Source: Sphingobium sp. MI1205
GTDB taxonomy: Bacteria; Pseudomonadota; Alphaproteobacteria; Sphingomonadales; Sphingomonadaceae
Reading direction: 5' to 3'
DNA: 64,000 nt
NCBI RefSeq assembly: GCF_001563285.1
Contig: NZ_CP005188.1
Coordinates: 2,671,501 to 2,735,500 of the forward strand
Part shown: positions 46,632 to 56,090 of the stretch, one piece after another
How the letters are laid out: each line of letters opens with the position of its first letter
Numbering within the stretch: the stretch's first letter is position 1
Translations under genes and position numbers: made by a program
Notes under the pieces: generated by a model
Told to the model about the DNA's origin: nothing
Databases searched by the model: none
The model's input: the letters and a program-made list of their open reading frames with translations, nothing else

Positions 46632-46958
46632 ATGTCCGAGATCATCGTCAGCACCACCAGCCGTCTGGAAGGGCGGCCGGCCAAGGAATATCTCGGCATC
46701 GTCACTGGCGAGGTGATCGTGGGCGCCAACCTCTTCCGCGATCTTTTCGCCAGTGTGCGCGACATCGTCGGCGGCCGTTCGGGCGCTTATGAGGATGTGC
46801 TGCAACGCGCCCGCGAACAGGCGATCGGGGAAATGCGCATGCGGGCCGCCACCCTTGGCGCCAATGCGGTGGTCGGCGTCGATCTCGATTATGAGGTGCT
46901 TGGCTCCAACGGCTCCATGCTGATGGTTTCCGCCTCGGGCACGGCGATCCTCGTCTAG
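46632..46958 (+). CDS. YbjQ/UPF0145 family protein
   Basis: 108 residues. [37 protein letters not shown], then the signature [20 protein letters not shown] conserved pentameric beta protein of unknown function, sometimes called a heavy-metal-binding domain. Confidence 0.9.
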   Translation: MSEIIVSTTSRLEGRPAKEYLGIVTGEVIVGANLFRDLFASVRDIVGGRSGAYEDVLQRAREQAIGEMRMRAATLGANAVVGVDLDYEVLGSNGSMLMVSASGTAILV

Positions 46959-47025
46959 TTGCGCTTGGCAGACGCGCCCGCTAGAGAGCGCCCTTCGGAC
47001 AAACAGACAAGTTTAGGAGCAGGCC

Positions 47026-47769
47026 GTGGCCGGCCATAGCAAATTCAAGAACATCATGCATCGCAAGGGCGCGCAGGACAAAAAGCGTTCCTCGATGTTC
47101 TCCAAGCTCAGCCGCGAAATCACCGTGGCCGCGAAAATGGGCATGCCCGACCCGGACATGAACCCCCGCCTCCGCCTGGCGGTCAACGCCGCCAAGGCGC
47201 AGTCCATGCCCAAGGACAATATCCAGCGCGCCATTGACAAGGCGCTGGGCGGCGACATGGAGAATTACGAGGAAATCCGGTACGAGGGCTACGGTCCCGG
47301 CGGCGTCGCGATCATCGTCGAGGCGCTGACCGACAATCGTAACCGCACCGCGACCAACGTCCGCACCGCCTTTTCCAAGAATGGCGGCAATCTGGGCGCG
47401 TCCGGCGCTGTTAGCCACGGTTTCGACCGCATGGGCCTCATCACCTATCCCGCCGCTGCGGGCGACGCTGACGCCATCTTCGAAGCGGCGCTGGAAGCAG
47501 GCGCGGACGACGTGTCGTCGAACGATGACGAACATGAGATCTGGACCGCCATGGACGCGCTCCACGAAGTCGCCAAGGCGCTGGAAGCCAAGCTCGGCCC
47601 GGCCGAAGGCGCCAAGCTCGCCTGGAAGCCGCAGACCACCGTCGAAGTCGACGAAGCCAATGCCGCCACGCTGATGAAGCTGGTCGATACGCTGGAAGAT
47701 GATGACGACGTCCAGACCGTCTGGGGCAACTATGAAGTGTCCGACGCGGTCATGGAGAAGCTGGGTTAA
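47026..47769 (+). CDS. yebC: YebC/PmpR family protein
   Basis: 247 residues from a GTG start with AGGAG seven bases upstream. N-terminal [21 protein letters not shown] and [19 protein letters not shown] are hallmarks. The family is described as transcription regulators, and recent work links members to helping ribosomes through proline runs. ruvC follows on the same strand, as in many genomes. Confidence 0.95.
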   Translation: MAGHSKFKNIMHRKGAQDKKRSSMFSKLSREITVAAKMGMPDPDMNPRLRLAVNAAKAQSMPKDNIQRAIDKALGGDMENYEEIRYEGYGPGGVAIIVEALTDNRNRTATNVRTAFSKNGGNLGASGAVSHGFDRMGLITYPAAAGDADAIFEAALEAGADDVSSNDDEHEIWTAMDALHEVAKALEAKLGPAEGAKLAWKPQTTVEVDEANAATLMKLVDTLEDDDDVQTVWGNYEVSDAVMEKLG

Positions 47770-47826
47770 GATGATCAGCAAAGCCCCTCCCCTTCAGGAG
47801 TGGGGGGGCTATAGCCTGGCCAAACA

Positions 47827-48318
47827 ATGATCATCCTCGGCCTCGACCCCGGCCTTGGCACCACGGGCTGGGGCGTGATCGCCGCTGACGGCAATCGCCT
47901 CTCCCACATCGCCAACGGACAGATCAAGACGGACTCCGCAATGCCGCTGGCGAGCCGCCTGCTGGTGCTCGATCTCGCGCTTGCCGACCTCATCCTCGAA
48001 CATCAGCCGGGCGGCGCGGCGGTGGAGGAGGTGTTCGTCAACGTGAATCCGCAATCCACCCTGAAACTGGGCCAGGCGCGCGGCGTCGTGCTGCTCGCCG
48101 CGTCCCGCTCCGGCATGGAAGTCGGCGAATATGCCGCCCGCCTTGTCAAGAAGTCGGTCGTCGGCGTCGGCAACGCCTCAAAGGATCAGGTTCACGCCAT
48201 GGTCGCCCGCCTGCTACCCGGCGCGAAAGTCGCGGGGCCGGACGCTTCGGACGCACTCGCGGTCGCCATCACCCACGCCCACCACCTCGCCAGCGCACGC
48301 CGCATACCGCGCGCCTGA
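47827..48318 (+). CDS. ruvC: Holliday junction resolvase RuvC
   Basis: 163 residues. Active-site acidic residues lie in [36 protein letters not shown] and [17 protein letters not shown]. It cuts four-way junctions in recombination. ruvA and ruvB are not next to it; a palindromic repeat and a minus-strand gene follow instead. Confidence 0.96.
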   Translation: MIILGLDPGLGTTGWGVIAADGNRLSHIANGQIKTDSAMPLASRLLVLDLALADLILEHQPGGAAVEEVFVNVNPQSTLKLGQARGVVLLAASRSGMEVGEYAARLVKKSVVGVGNASKDQVHAMVARLLPGAKVAGPDASDALAVAITHAHHLASARRIPRA

Positions 48319-48329
48319 CCTCATCTCCC

Positions 48330-48412
48330 CGTCATCCCAGCGGGCGCTGGGATCTCGCGGTGTGGCTCGACCTCCACATCCCAAAGCCGTTCGTGTCGAG
48401 CGAAGTCGAGAC
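48330..48412 (+). repeat. Palindromic repeat copy 4 plus a second repeat type
   Basis: 48330-48356 has CATCCCAGC/GCTGGGATC arms like the copies at 31.9 and 38.8 kb. 48392-48412 has GTGTCGAGCGAAGTCGAGAC, a dyad around GCGAAG often found between sphingomonad genes. Both lie between ruvC and a convergent gene and could stop transcription both ways. Confidence 0.6.
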
Positions 48413-48435
48413 AAGGGAAGCGCTCCTCATCCCCC

Positions 48436-48714
48436 TTACCCCCAATCAAGCTGCAAAGGCGCTTCCCGAAACGCAAAGCGGTCGAGATGCTCCGCCACAA
48501 CCTGCTTGAACCGCTCGACGTCAGCATCCTCGTTCGGCTCGATCGTCACGGCCAGCACATCCGCCCCGGCCGCCAGCCGGATGGCGCCTATCGGCAGCGC
48601 GACCACGCCCTGCTCCGCGTCGAACGCCGTCTCGAACTTGTGCCCCCAATGCTTGCATAGCTGCTGAAGGTAGCGGCCGCCCTGCGTCGTCGGCACATTT
48701 GCTGTCAAGGTCAT
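48436..48714 (-). CDS. DUF2218 protein
   Basis: 92 residues, family motif YLQQLCKHWGHKFETAFDAEQGVVALPIG. DUF2218 genes are often near siderophore-interacting flavoproteins and PadR regulators. Here it lies five bases after the PadR-type gene, so the pair probably acts in metal or siderophore response. Confidence 0.82.
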   Translation of the reverse strand: MTLTANVPTTQGGRYLQQLCKHWGHKFETAFDAEQGVVALPIGAIRLAAGADVLAVTIEPNEDADVERFKQVVAEHLDRFAFREAPLQLDWG

Positions 48715-48719
48715 GGTAA

Positions 48720-49367
48720 TCAGAGCCTTTCGATCTTGGTTGCGGCCTCGTCGATCAGCGATGCGACGTCGAACATCGTCTCCCGGTCCGCTCCCTCACG
48801 TTCCAGCCGCGCCCGCACGGCAATCGACAGATTGTGCATCGCCCGCCGGATCGGCGCGCCATCGACCTGCTCGGCCTGCTGCGCCAGCGACGTCAGCCGC
48901 TCCATCGCCTCCTTCAGCGCGTTCGCATTCTCGCCCAGATGCGCCCGGCCCGCTTCGCTGATGGCGAACAGCTTGCGGCTACCCGCGCCCGGCTGTTCGG
49001 CGATCAGGTCCATGTCGGCCAGCATCGTCAGCGTCGGATAGACCACGCCCGGACTGGGCGCATAGGCTTCCCCCGACCGGCTCTCGATCTCGCGGATCAG
49101 GTCATAGCCGTGGCGAGGGGTCTCGCTCAGCAATTGCAGCAGGATCAGCTGGAGCGAGTCGTTGCTGAACAACCGCCGCCGGCCGCCCCGGCCACCGCCG
49201 CCGCCGCCGCCGCCGCCGCCGCGCATCGACCCACCGCCAAAGGAACCGTGCCCTGCGCCAAACGGCCCGTGTCCTTCACCATGCCGACCATGTCGGCCAC
49301 CCATCGCCGCGAAATGCGCGTGGACACCACTGCACCGGCGGGCCTCCCTATTCATAAAAGCGTGCAT
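48720..49367 (-). CDS. PadR family regulator, YqjI-like with Gly/His-rich N-terminus
   Basis: 215 residues from the first ATG (start uncertain; ATG at 49355 and 49304 are alternatives). Residues 20-65 are His/Gly-rich (GGRHGRHGEGHGPFGAGHG) with a ten-Gly run encoded by repeated GGC codons. The PadR winged helix follows (LQLILLQLLSETPRHGYDLIREIESRSGEAYAPSPGVVYPTLTML). This layout matches E. coli YqjI, a nickel/iron-sensing repressor of a siderophore-iron reductase gene. Cys residues in the extension are few, so metal binding would be mainly through His. Confidence 0.83.
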   Translation of the reverse strand: MHAFMNREARRCSGVHAHFAAMGGRHGRHGEGHGPFGAGHGSFGGGSMRGGGGGGGGGGRGGRRRLFSNDSLQLILLQLLSETPRHGYDLIREIESRSGEAYAPSPGVVYPTLTMLADMDLIAEQPGAGSRKLFAISEAGRAHLGENANALKEAMERLTSLAQQAEQVDGAPIRRAMHNLSIAVRARLEREGADRETMFDVASLIDEAATKIERL

Positions 49368-49396
49368 AATATTATTCCATATGTCGAAGATGTATT

Positions 49397-49408
49397 ACGA
49401 TATATCGT
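49397..49408. promoter_or_regulatory. AT-rich palindrome, candidate PadR operator
   Basis: ACGATATATCGT is a perfect 12-base palindrome 30 bases upstream of the PadR gene, in a stretch far richer in AT than the surroundings. It is well placed for autoregulation. Confidence 0.5.
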
Positions 49409-49450
49409 TGATTCGAAAAAAGTCAATCCAACCAGCTATTTCATTCACGA

Positions 49451-49482
49451 AAAAACCCTCCAGCCCAAAGGGCCGGAGGGTC
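49451..49482 (-). terminator. Rho-independent terminator after grpE
   Basis: On the minus strand ACCCTCC and GGAGGGT pair, continued after one mismatch by GCCC/GGGC around a three-base loop, followed by six T. It ends the hrcA-grpE transcript. Confidence 0.85.
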
Positions 49483-49511
49483 AATAGCTCCCAGAAATGG
49501 GCGTTTTCTGG

Positions 49512-50066
49512 TCAGTCCGGCTTCTTCGCCACACTCACCAGCGCCGGCCGCAACAGCCGGTCCTTGATCATATATCCCGCCTGCATCTCAACCAGCACCG
49601 TTCCCGGCTCGACCTCATCGGATGGCACTTCCATCATCGCCTGATGCTTGTTGGGGTCGAGCGGCTGCCCGACGGAAACCAGCTTCTCAATGCCGTTGCG
49701 CGCAAAGACATTCTCCAGCTCGCGGCCCGTGGCTTCCAGACCGGCAACCAGCCCTTTGAACTTGTCGTCTTCACGCAGATCCGCCGGGATCGCCTGCAAC
49801 GCGCGGCCCAGATTGTCGGCGACCGACAATATGTCGCGGGCAAACGCCGTCGAGGCATAGGACCGGGCGTCCGCCAGCTCCTTTTCCAGCCGCCGCCGGA
49901 CATTCTGCGTTTCGGCATGGGCATAGAGAACGTCCTGCTTGGCCGTCGCCAGCTCGGCCTCCAGCGAAGCGATACGCTCCGCCGCAGCGTCTCCGGCGGG
50001 CGCGGCGTCCTCGGGCAGTTCGTCCACGATTTCGGTATTTTCGATATTCTGCTTGTCTTCGCTCAT
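49512..50066 (-). CDS. grpE: Nucleotide exchange factor GrpE
   Basis: 184 residues. Acidic N-terminus, long coiled coil (IASLEAELATAKQDVLYAHAETQNVRRRLEKELADARSYA), then the beta domain signature SDEVEPGTVLVEMQAGYMIKDRLLRPALVSVAK. Releases ADP from DnaK. It overlaps hrcA by four bases. Confidence 0.96.
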   Translation of the reverse strand: MSEDKQNIENTEIVDELPEDAAPAGDAAAERIASLEAELATAKQDVLYAHAETQNVRRRLEKELADARSYASTAFARDILSVADNLGRALQAIPADLREDDKFKGLVAGLEATGRELENVFARNGIEKLVSVGQPLDPNKHQAMMEVPSDEVEPGTVLVEMQAGYMIKDRLLRPALVSVAKKPD

Positions 50067-51112
50067 CTCATCAATCTCGACAACGTCTGCGCAGTGAAGT
50101 CCACCATGGGGATCACCCGCGCATAGTTCAAGCGCGTGGGGCCAATGACCCCGACCACGCCGACGACACGGCCATCGCCGCCACGGTAAGGCGCGGCTAT
50201 GACCGAAGAACCGGACAGGGAAAAGAGCTTGTTTTCCGATCCGATGAAGATTTTCGTCGCGCTCCCCGCCAGCGCGTTTTCCAGCAGGCGTGAAATCTCC
50301 TGTTTACCTTCCAGCTGCTCCAGCAACTGCCGCACCCGTTCCAGGTCCGCCGCGGTGCCGTCATCCAGCAAATGCGCCTGCCCCCGGACGATCAGCACCG
50401 GCCGATCATCGGCATCCTGCGACCAGACCGCGATCCCCCGTTCCACCAGCTCGCGCGCCGCGCCGTGCAACGCCGTCCGCTCGCCCTCCATCTCCCGCTG
50501 CAGCGCTTCGCCCGCTTCCCGCAGCGTCATTCCAGCAAAGCGCGCCGACATGAAGTTGGCGGCTTCGTTCAACATCACCGGCGTCACGCCCCGCGGCATA
50601 TCCAGCACGCGGTTTTCAACCGATCCGTCCTGCCCGACCAGCACGGCAAGCGCCTGCCGATCGTTCAACGGCACAAAACCGAATTGCCGCAGCACCGGCT
50701 CACGCTTTGGCACCATCACGATCCCGGCGCAGGCGGAAAGGCCGGACAAGGCGGCGGTGGCGGCTGACAGGGCTTCCTCGATCGGCCCGCCTTCGACTAC
50801 ACCCGCCTCGATCGCGCGCCTTTCCTCGATAGATGGCTCAGCCGCCTGCATCATGCCATCAACAAAAAGGCGCAGCCCGGTTTCGGTCGGCATCCGCCCC
50901 GCAGAAGTATGCGGCGCGGCCAGCAGCCCCAGTTCCTCAAGATCCTGCATGACGTTCCTGATCGACGCGGGCGACAGGCTGAGCGAGGCGATCTTGCTGA
51001 TGGTGCGCGAACCCACGGGCAAGCCGGTGCCGAGATAGCTCTCGACCACCACGCGAAAGACGTCGCGCGCCCGCTCATTGAGTTCTGTAACCGGTGTGAC
51101 CGCCATGGCCAT
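50063..51112 (-). CDS. hrcA: Heat-inducible transcription repressor HrcA
   Basis: 349 residues. Winged-helix N-terminus (RARDVFRVVVESYLGTGLPVGSRTISKIASLSLSPASIRNVMQDLEELGLL) and the C-terminal GAF-like part ending YARVIPMVDFTAQTLSRLM. It represses groE and related genes through CIRCE elements. No CIRCE was found in front of it here. Start may be either of two near ATG codons. Confidence 0.95.
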   Translation of the reverse strand: MAMAVTPVTELNERARDVFRVVVESYLGTGLPVGSRTISKIASLSLSPASIRNVMQDLEELGLLAAPHTSAGRMPTETGLRLFVDGMMQAAEPSIEERRAIEAGVVEGGPIEEALSAATAALSGLSACAGIVMVPKREPVLRQFGFVPLNDRQALAVLVGQDGSVENRVLDMPRGVTPVMLNEAANFMSARFAGMTLREAGEALQREMEGERTALHGAARELVERGIAVWSQDADDRPVLIVRGQAHLLDDGTAADLERVRQLLEQLEGKQEISRLLENALAGSATKIFIGSENKLFSLSGSSVIAAPYRGGDGRVVGVVGVIGPTRLNYARVIPMVDFTAQTLSRLMR

Positions 51113-51150
51113 CTATCTAGGCAAGCAATCGGCCGCACTCAAGTCGCGCA

Positions 51151-51660
51151 CTAGCGGCGGCCTGTCGGCTTTACCATGGCGTCGATGTCCAGCATCCGGG
51201 GGATCGAAGCGATCGCCGCCCGCAGCTTGCCATAGGCAGCGTCGCCGCATCCCGATTGAAACTCCAGCCGGGTTGGCGGGGCCTCTGCCCTCAACCATTC
51301 AATCGTGTAACCGGGCATGTCGGTCGCGAAGCGCCTGCAGTTTTCGCCATGCGTGATTCGCTTGGTTGTCCCGGCAGGCGGGCGGAACTGCGCCAGCATT
51401 GCTCGGAAACGGCGATATTGCGGGCGCGTCACCGTAAAGCGGGTCGCGCCGGGGACGGCCGTGAACCGCTCCGGCTCAATCAGGCCGGAACCGTCCGGCG
51501 TCACGCGCAGGCTATAGATGGGGCAGGTGCCGAAGCAGGGACCAGCGGAAAAACGAATCGTATCCCCCCCCGCGACCGGCTTTTCCAGCTCGGGGCGCTC
51601 CTGCGTGCATCCCGTCAAAAGGGCCGCACCCGTCAAAATCATCGTCCATCGGAGTTGCAT
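51151..51660 (-). CDS. DUF6438-like lipoprotein
   Basis: 169 residues from the ATG at 51660. Lipobox LTGC in MILTGAALLTGCTQE. The body has FSAGPCFGTCPIYSLRVTPDGSGLIEPE, the Cys-Gly-Thr-Cys-Pro motif of DUF6438, and two more Cys (ENCRRF, QSGCGDAAY) that may form disulphides. Envelope protein of unknown role, inserted between hrcA and rph. Confidence 0.78.
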   Translation of the reverse strand: MQLRWTMILTGAALLTGCTQERPELEKPVAGGDTIRFSAGPCFGTCPIYSLRVTPDGSGLIEPERFTAVPGATRFTVTRPQYRRFRAMLAQFRPPAGTTKRITHGENCRRFATDMPGYTIEWLRAEAPPTRLEFQSGCGDAAYGKLRAAIASIPRMLDIDAMVKPTGRR

Positions 51661-51757
51661 GCCAGACTTCCTATCATCTTTCGCGCGTATCGCCACTGGC
51701 ATGACGCCACGCCCGGCGCTAAGCCCCACCGACTGACCGCTTCGGAGAAACAAATTT

Positions 51758-52474
51758 ATGCGTCCTTCCGGCCGCGCGCCCGACCAGATGCGCGACATCA
51801 CCATGGAGCCCGGCTTCACCATTCATGCAGAGGGCAGCTGCCTCGTCAGCTTCGGCGACACGCGGGTGCTGTGCACCGCATCGGTCGAGGAAAAGGTGCC
51901 CCCCTTCCTGCGCGGCAAGGGCTCTGGCTGGGTCACGGCGGAATATGGCATGCTGCCTCGCGCCACCCACACCCGCGGCAGCCGCGAAGCCGCCAAGGGC
52001 AAGCAGTCGGGGCGTACCCAGGAAATCCAGCGGCTTATCGGTCGCTCGCTGCGCACCGTCGTTGACCTCAAGAAACTGGGCGAACGCCAGATCGTCGTCG
52101 ATTGCGACGTCATCCAGGCCGATGGCGGTACCCGCACCGCCGCCATCTCGGGCAGCTGGGTCGCGCTGCGCATCGCCATCGACAAGCTGCTGGCGTCCGG
52201 CGCGCTCAGCGAAGACCCGATCGTGCAGAAGGTCGCGGCGATCAGCTGCGGCATCTATAACGGCACGCCCGTTTTGGACCTCGACTATGCCGAGGACAGC
52301 AATGCCGAAACCGACGCGAACCTGATCCTGACCGGTGACGGCAAGTTCGCTGAAGTCCAGGCTACTGCGGAAGGCGCGGCTTATGACGAGGAAGAGCTGC
52401 TCCGCCTGCTTCGCCTCGCCCGCATCGGCTGCGCGCAGATCTTCGCGGCGCAGGACAAGGCGACCGGCCGCTAA
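51758..52474 (+). CDS. rph: Ribonuclease PH
   Basis: 238 residues. [20 protein letters not shown], the phosphate-binding [15 protein letters not shown] and the [18 protein letters not shown] motif are typical. It trims tRNA 3' ends by phosphorolysis. Leads the rph-rdgB pair, divergent from hrcA. Confidence 0.96.
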   Translation: MRPSGRAPDQMRDITMEPGFTIHAEGSCLVSFGDTRVLCTASVEEKVPPFLRGKGSGWVTAEYGMLPRATHTRGSREAAKGKQSGRTQEIQRLIGRSLRTVVDLKKLGERQIVVDCDVIQADGGTRTAAISGSWVALRIAIDKLLASGALSEDPIVQKVAAISCGIYNGTPVLDLDYAEDSNAETDANLILTGDGKFAEVQATAEGAAYDEEELLRLLRLARIGCAQIFAAQDKATGR

Positions 52475-52562
52475 GATCCCGGTCTCCGTTCGTTTCAGGC
52501 GTGCCGGGAAATGGATATCCGCTTCTCGACACGCCCCCGGCGAACGGCAATAAGGACAGATA

Positions 52563-53192
52563 ATGAGCGACGACTTCGGACAGGAACAGGCGATCCGCAA
52601 GCTGGCCCCGGGCAAGCTGGTGATCGCGAGCCACAATCCCGGCAAGGTTCGGGAGATCGGCGAACTGCTGGCTCCCTACGGCATAGAAACCGTGTCGGCG
52701 GCGGAGATGGACCTGCCCGAACCCGAAGAAACCGGGACCACCTTCATCGCCAACGCAGAGCTGAAGGCGATGCAGGCGGCCGACCTGTCGGGGCTGCCTG
52801 CGCTGGCCGACGACAGCGGCCTTTGCGTCGAGGCATTGAACGGCGATCCGGGTATTTTCTCCGCCCGCTGGGCCGGCGAAACGAAGGATTTCGGCATCGC
52901 CATGAAGCTGGTCTGGGACGCGATCGAAGCCAAGGGCCCGAACGCGGGTCACGGCGCGCATTTCATCTGCGCCCTCGCCCTGGCGTGGCCCGACGGTCAT
53001 GTCGAAGCGTTCGAAGGGCGGGTCGATGGCACGATCGCCTGGCCTCCGCGCGGCGACAGGGGCTTTGGCTATGATCCGATCTTTCAGCCACTGGGCCACG
53101 CGATCACTTTCGGTGAGATGGAGCCTGCAAAAAAGCATGCGATGAGCCATCGCGCCGACGCATTCGCGCAACTGGTTGCATCGATATTCTGA
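52563..53192 (+). CDS. rdgB: XTP/dITP pyrophosphatase RdgB
   Basis: 209 residues. [18 protein letters not shown] at the N-terminus, [25 protein letters not shown] and [12 protein letters not shown] match the HAM1/RdgB family. It clears non-canonical purine nucleotides. 88 bases after rph. Confidence 0.95.
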   Translation: MSDDFGQEQAIRKLAPGKLVIASHNPGKVREIGELLAPYGIETVSAAEMDLPEPEETGTTFIANAELKAMQAADLSGLPALADDSGLCVEALNGDPGIFSARWAGETKDFGIAMKLVWDAIEAKGPNAGHGAHFICALALAWPDGHVEAFEGRVDGTIAWPPRGDRGFGYDPIFQPLGHAITFGEMEPAKKHAMSHRADAFAQLVASIF

Positions 53193-53209
53193 AGAAGCGC
53201 CGGGGGCGC

Positions 53210-53869
53210 TTACTCGCCCCCGCTCGCGAACTGGGATCCGCGCGGGCTGTCGTCGGCGTCCAGCGGGCCTTGGCCGAAATTGTTGCCAGCCGGAAAATAG
53301 CGGCAGACGAGATATTCGTAATTCTGCCCGTCCGCCAGCGCGCAGCCCAGCTTACGCGTGCCGCGCCAGATCATCTGCGTATAATGCCCCACATCCTGCC
53401 AACGTCCCGAAGTGCTGATATTGGGCAGTTTGCCGCCGCGCCGGAACAGCCGCTTTTCATCCAGAAATGCGCCGATCATGACATCATATTCGTACAGCCG
53501 CCGCGGACCCATCCAAAGATTTTCGCCACTTGGAACAGAACGGGATGAACGCGGCGAATGCTGAAAATGATTGGTCACCGCCATCTGCCGGGCATAGCGC
53601 GCGGCATCTTCTGCAAGCGCATTGTCCCAACTGAGCAGCGGCAGGCCTAGCGATTTCCGCTCATCATTATGCATGCCCAGAATGACACCCCGGAGCAGGT
53701 CGTCGTCGCGATCGGCTTCTTTCATGCCATAGTAGGATGCGGACATCACCCTTTCCGACTGCGCGGCCTGATGCCCCGGCATCGCCATGGCGCTGTCGGC
53801 AATGATGATGGCCGCACCAGCGATTGCTAGCCGCGCGGTCCAAAGCCGTCTAATGCGCCCCCCAGTCAT
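53210..53869 (-). CDS. CAP-domain (SCP-like) secreted protein
   Basis: 219 residues from the ATG at 53869. Signal sequence ARLAIAGAAIIIADSAMA. The CAP domain is typical of bacteria: MHNDERKSLGLPLLSWDNALAEDAARYA, NHFQHSP, GENLW, and DVGHYTQMIWRGTRKLGCA, with VCRYFPAGNNFGQ at the end. Periplasmic or outside the cell, role unknown. Its start codon overlaps the hemW start region on the other strand. Confidence 0.88.
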   Translation of the reverse strand: MTGGRIRRLWTARLAIAGAAIIIADSAMAMPGHQAAQSERVMSASYYGMKEADRDDDLLRGVILGMHNDERKSLGLPLLSWDNALAEDAARYARQMAVTNHFQHSPRSSRSVPSGENLWMGPRRLYEYDVMIGAFLDEKRLFRRGGKLPNISTSGRWQDVGHYTQMIWRGTRKLGCALADGQNYEYLVCRYFPAGNNFGQGPLDADDSPRGSQFASGGE

Positions 53870-55043
53870 GCCCCTGTCCCCACTCGATTCTACTGCGCTC
53901 GCGCAAGAACCCATGGCCTTATATGTGCACTGGCCATTTTGTGTTTCGAAATGTCCTTATTGCGATTTTAACAGCCACGTTCGCGCTGACATTGACACGG
54001 ATGCGTGGCGTAGCGCCCTGCTGAACGACCTTGCCCATGAAGCGGCAATGAACCCTGGGCGTCCACTGTCGTCGATCTTTTTCGGCGGCGGCACGCCATC
54101 GCTCATGCCGCCCGCAATCGTCGCCAGCCTGATTGATGCCGCGTCAGGCTATTGGCAGCCGACGAGGGACATAGAGATCACGCTCGAGGCGAACCCCAGT
54201 TCGGTGGAGGCCGCACGCTTTGCCGATCTGGCAAGCGCGGGGGTGAACCGCGTTTCGCTCGGTATTCAGGCGCTCGACGATCAGGCATTGCATTTTCTGG
54301 GCAGGGCTCATGACGTTGCCGAGGGGCTCGCCGCACTCGATGTGGCGCAATCCGTCTTCGACCGCGTCAATTTCGACCTCATCTACGCCCGGCCGGATCA
54401 GAGCGAGGCGGCTTGGGAAGCAGAACTGGCCCAAGGCCTTTCCTTTGGCACCGATCACCTTTCCCTTTATCAGCTGACGATCGAACCAGGCACCCGGTTC
54501 GCTACCCTCGTGGCACAGGGCAAGATGACGCCCGCAGACCCCGACCATGCTGCAACGCTTTATGAACAAACTCAGGCCATGACTAGCACCGCTGGCCTGC
54601 CCGCATATGAGATCAGTAATCACGCGAGGCCGGGCCAGCAAAGCCGGCACAATCTCACTTACTGGCGCTACGGCACCTACGCCGGCGTGGGTCCTGGAGC
54701 GCATGGCCGTCGGGATGGCGTAGCGACACTGCGACACAAAAAGCCGGAAAACTGGATGAAGGCCGTCCACCGCAATGGCCATGGGCTGCAAAGCGAGGAA
54801 CCGCTTGCTCCCGCCGACCGCGCTCGCGAGGCGCTGATCATGGGATTGCGCCTTGCCGAAGGGGTGGACCTTCGCAGGATTGCCGACATATCTGGGCTAC
54901 AGCCCGATATGCTGCTCGATGACAAAGCGGTCGCTCGCCTCTCGGCATTGCAACTGGTAGAGCGGGATGGGCAACGTCTGTGCGTTACCCCGGCGGCAAT
55001 GCTGCTGCTCGACGCCATATTGCCCGAGATCGTAAGCGTCTGA
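53868..55043 (+). CDS. hemW: HemW radical SAM protein (heme chaperone)
   Basis: 391 residues if started at 53868; ATG 53913, just before LYVHWPFC, is an alternative and no start has a good ribosome binding site. Radical SAM cluster CVSKCPYCDFNSHV, then FFGGGTPSLM, EANPSS, RVSLGIQALDD and YEISNHARPGQQSRHNLTYW. HemW binds heme and passes it to respiratory enzymes. Follows rdgB in the usual alphaproteobacterial order with the CAP gene inserted. Confidence 0.93.
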   Translation: MPLSPLDSTALAQEPMALYVHWPFCVSKCPYCDFNSHVRADIDTDAWRSALLNDLAHEAAMNPGRPLSSIFFGGGTPSLMPPAIVASLIDAASGYWQPTRDIEITLEANPSSVEAARFADLASAGVNRVSLGIQALDDQALHFLGRAHDVAEGLAALDVAQSVFDRVNFDLIYARPDQSEAAWEAELAQGLSFGTDHLSLYQLTIEPGTRFATLVAQGKMTPADPDHAATLYEQTQAMTSTAGLPAYEISNHARPGQQSRHNLTYWRYGTYAGVGPGAHGRRDGVATLRHKKPENWMKAVHRNGHGLQSEEPLAPADRAREALIMGLRLAEGVDLRRIADISGLQPDMLLDDKAVARLSALQLVERDGQRLCVTPAAMLLLDAILPEIVSV

Positions 55044-55062
55044 CCCGGGGCAGGAACAGCCC

Positions 55063-55395
55063 TTAGCTCGCTGATGCGACGCCTTGGTCTGTCATCAACT
55101 GCTCCAACTCGCCCGCTTCATACATTTCCATCATGATGTCGCTGCCGCCCACAAATTCGCCCTTCACATAGAGCTGTGGAATGGTCGGCCAATCGGAAAA
55201 GCTCTTTATGCCCTGCCGCACCAACTGGTCCTGAAGCACATCGACGGTTTCATAGGCTACGCCGAGATGTTCGAGAATGGCGATCGCCCGGCTGGAAAAC
55301 CCGCATTGGGGGAACAGCGGCGTCCCCTTCATGAAGAGCACCACATCATTGCTGTTCACGATATCGGCGATCCGCTGTTGCACGGCGTCGGTCAT
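55063..55395 (-). CDS. grxD: Monothiol glutaredoxin Grx4 type
   Basis: 110 residues from the ATG at 55395. Active-site CGFS in GTPLFPQCGFSSRAIAILE, then WPTIPQLYVKGEFVGGSDIMMEMYEAGEL. It carries 2Fe-2S clusters and typically pairs with BolA, encoded just upstream on the same strand. Confidence 0.95.
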   Translation of the reverse strand: MTDAVQQRIADIVNSNDVVLFMKGTPLFPQCGFSSRAIAILEHLGVAYETVDVLQDQLVRQGIKSFSDWPTIPQLYVKGEFVGGSDIMMEMYEAGELEQLMTDQGVASAS

Positions 55396-55457
55396 TGTCG
55401 GTCCATTCCTGTCGGGCGCCCGCAAGAAACCTTGGCGCGCATGAAATTTACAAGCCG

Positions 55458-55691
55458 TTAGTTGGGAACGGCAGTGGTCAGTTGCAAGGCGTGAAGCACG
55501 CCGCCCATCCGACCGCCCAGCGCGGCGTAAACCGCACGCTGCTGGGCTACCCGGCTCATGCCGCGAAAGCTTTCCGACACCACCCGCGCCGCATAATGAT
55601 CGCCATCCCCGGCAAGATCGGTAATTTCGACCTGTGCATCGGGAATGGCCGCCCGAATCATATCCGCAATTTCATCGGCAGCCATGGGCAT
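55458..55691 (-). CDS. bolA: BolA family protein
   Basis: 77 residues. The BolA fold signature is GDGDHYAARVVSESFRGMSRVAQQRAVYAALGGRMGGVLHALQL. Partner of monothiol glutaredoxin in iron-sulfur handling; 62 bases before grxD. Confidence 0.93.
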   Translation of the reverse strand: MPMAADEIADMIRAAIPDAQVEITDLAGDGDHYAARVVSESFRGMSRVAQQRAVYAALGGRMGGVLHALQLTTAVPN

Positions 55692-55709
55692 GGGAAAACG
55701 GGTCCTGTT

Positions 55710-56033
55710 TTACTGTGCTTCGATGAACTGTCGGCGGGCGATCACCTGCTGCTCTTCCAGCGCGGTGCGCACACCCGCCTCGTCTATATCGACGCCAGCC
55801 TGCGTCATGTCGCCCACCAGCTTGCGAATGACATCTTCATCACCCGCTTCCTCGAAATCCGCCTGTACCACCGCCTTCGCATAGGCATCGGTTTCTTCCG
55901 GCGTCAGGCCCATCTTCGCCGCGGCCCATTCGCCCAGCAGCCGGTTACGCCGCGCCTGGATGCGGAACTGCATCTCCTGGTCGCGGGCATACATATTTTC
56001 AAAGGCCTTTTCGCGATCGTCGAAAGTCGTCAT
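55710..56033 (-). CDS. ATP synthase inhibitor zeta subunit family (DUF1476)
   Basis: 107 residues. MTTFDDREKAFENMYARDQEMQFRIQARRNRLLGEWAAAKMGL is the DUF1476 hallmark. In Paracoccus the family member inhibits the F1 ATPase to prevent ATP hydrolysis. It heads the DUF1476-bolA-grxD strand group. Confidence 0.92.
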   Translation of the reverse strand: MTTFDDREKAFENMYARDQEMQFRIQARRNRLLGEWAAAKMGLTPEETDAYAKAVVQADFEEAGDEDVIRKLVGDMTQAGVDIDEAGVRTALEEQQVIARRQFIEAQ

Positions 56034-56090
56034 GCTGATGCCCTGTTGAGATAAGCTGGAATATCTATCGAGATAGGAAGATTGCGACGG

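Noticed and set aside
49193..49223. CCG-repeat tract resembling a tandem repeat or CRISPR remnant
   Set aside because: It is the in-frame poly-Gly codon run of the PadR regulator; no spacers or repeat units beyond the triplet exist.
51113..51150. CIRCE element before hrcA
   Set aside because: GAGTGC is present on the minus strand but the matching TTAGCACTC arm nine bases away is not.
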